This document shows positions 42,105 to 42,504 of a stretch of 42,504 bases of DNA, piece by piece. How positions within the stretch are numbered: position 1 is the stretch's first letter; the number at the start of each line of letters is the position of its first letter. The notes beneath the pieces were generated by a model that worked only from the letters and a program-made list of their open reading frames with translations, was not told where the DNA came from and ran no database searches. The stretch comes from Lachnospiraceae bacterium UBA7076 (GTDB lineage: Bacteria; Bacillota; Clostridia; Lachnospirales; Lachnospiraceae): positions 1 to 42,504 of the forward strand of contig DKZK01000032.1 of NCBI GenBank assembly GCA_002493625.1. The letters run 5' to 3'. The translations under genes and the position numbers were made by a program.

Positions 42105-42504
42105 TCATTCACTTTTCCGAAGGAAAAATGTAAATTCCTCATCACCCATCTGAATAAGCGTTTTATTTTTAAGCAGTTGTTCCTTGCCCGGTGCAAGCTC
42201 AACGCCATTCAGATATGTATGATTTGTAGAATTATTATCCTTTATATAGTTTACTCCGTCTTTTTGAACAATAATGCAATGCACTCTGCTTATGGCAGTA
42301 TTGTCTTCTATTGCATAATCCGCCTTCGTTTTTGACTTTCCAATTGAAAATTCAGGTTTTGTAATATTGATTACCTCTCCTGTTTTCTTTCTGACAATAT
42401 GCGGAATCGGCTTGCTTCCCATCTGCCCTACAAGATTACCATGTGTAGCCTCCATCGGCTTCGGTGGTTGCTGTGGCATCGGCTGTCCCATCATTGGCGG
42501 TTGT
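42105..42504 (-). CDS. FHA-domain protein, N-terminus beyond the window
   Basis: The C-terminal 130 or so residues of an FHA protein. The reading frame stays open through the edge (codons for Gln-Pro-Pro precede the first Met at 42494), so the true start is probably outside. A Pro/Gln/Met-rich linker leads into the FHA domain, which has FSIGKSKTKADYAIEDN, the phosphate-binding SRVH and the NSTNHTYLNG strand. FHA domains bind phosphothreonine, often with a preference at the +3 residue. It is upstream of the PP2C and kinase genes, so it is the likely reader of the circuit. Confidence 0.88.
   Translation of the reverse strand, partial: QPPMMGQPMPQQPPKPMEATHGNLVGQMGSKPIPHIVRKKTGEVINITKPEFSIGKSKTKADYAIEDNTAISRVHCIIVQKDGVNYIKDNNSTNHTYLNGVELAPGKEQLLKNKTLIQMGDEEFTFFLRKSE

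Overview
The window looks like chromosomal DNA of a low-to-mid GC Clostridia, most likely Lachnospiraceae (a Coprococcus/Eubacterium-type gut anaerobe). The evidence is the gene order SCIFF peptide - SCIFF maturase - secDF - recJ - apt - rel - glyoxalase-like hydrolase - hemZ - hisS - aspS, a TIGR04086 membrane protein beside it, strong AGGAGG ribosome binding sites, and frequent TTG/GTG starts. Taxonomy is inferred from gene content only.

Layout. 1-285: the edge of an unidentified gene with a leader holding three 20-bp repeats (possibly the end of an IS21-like element), then a terminator. 286-3666 (minus): a compact operon of a WYL regulator, a ClbS/DfsB-like protein, a GyrI-like protein, a TfoX-N protein and an AraC-GyrI regulator. 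Its promoter carries a long inverted repeat, and it may be a genotoxin or small-molecule resistance cassette. 3773-6853 (minus): an accessory patch with an orphan gene, a frameshifted KilA-N gene, the relic of an RNA-methyltransferase C-terminus, and a RhuM gene. The RhuM gene is bracketed by a 17-bp direct repeat that coincides with the 3' end of rlmD. 6954-9349 (minus): rlmD and yhaM.

9350-9879 is a gene-free stretch rich in inverted repeats. 9880-14559 (plus): mutS2 and a two-component pair. 14577-15040 is a remarkable 464-bp nested palindrome between the convergent kinase and aspS genes. 15038-29394 (minus): the long housekeeping run from the SCIFF peptide to aspS. It is interrupted at 20336-20678 by 43-bp tandem repeats and a 153-bp hairpin related to the nested palindrome. 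29495-31509 (minus): the TIGR04086 membrane protein, a cation/proton antiporter and a PII-like protein. 31630-33114 (minus): a HAD phosphatase and a PP2C phosphatase.

33209-42504 (minus) is the most interesting region. In transcription order it encodes an FHA protein, a PP2C phosphatase, a membrane Ser/Thr kinase with a TPR-like external part, a small membrane protein whose cytoplasmic tail repeats a Thr-x-x-Leu motif every 9 residues, and a 1662-residue multi-Ig-like surface protein. A terminator and the second PP2C follow. I read this as one phosphothreonine signalling circuit: kinase writes, two PP2Cs erase, FHA reads, the repeat tail is a multivalent scaffold, and the Ig-like protein is an envelope output or sensor. 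The domains are visible in the sequence, but the circuit is inference.
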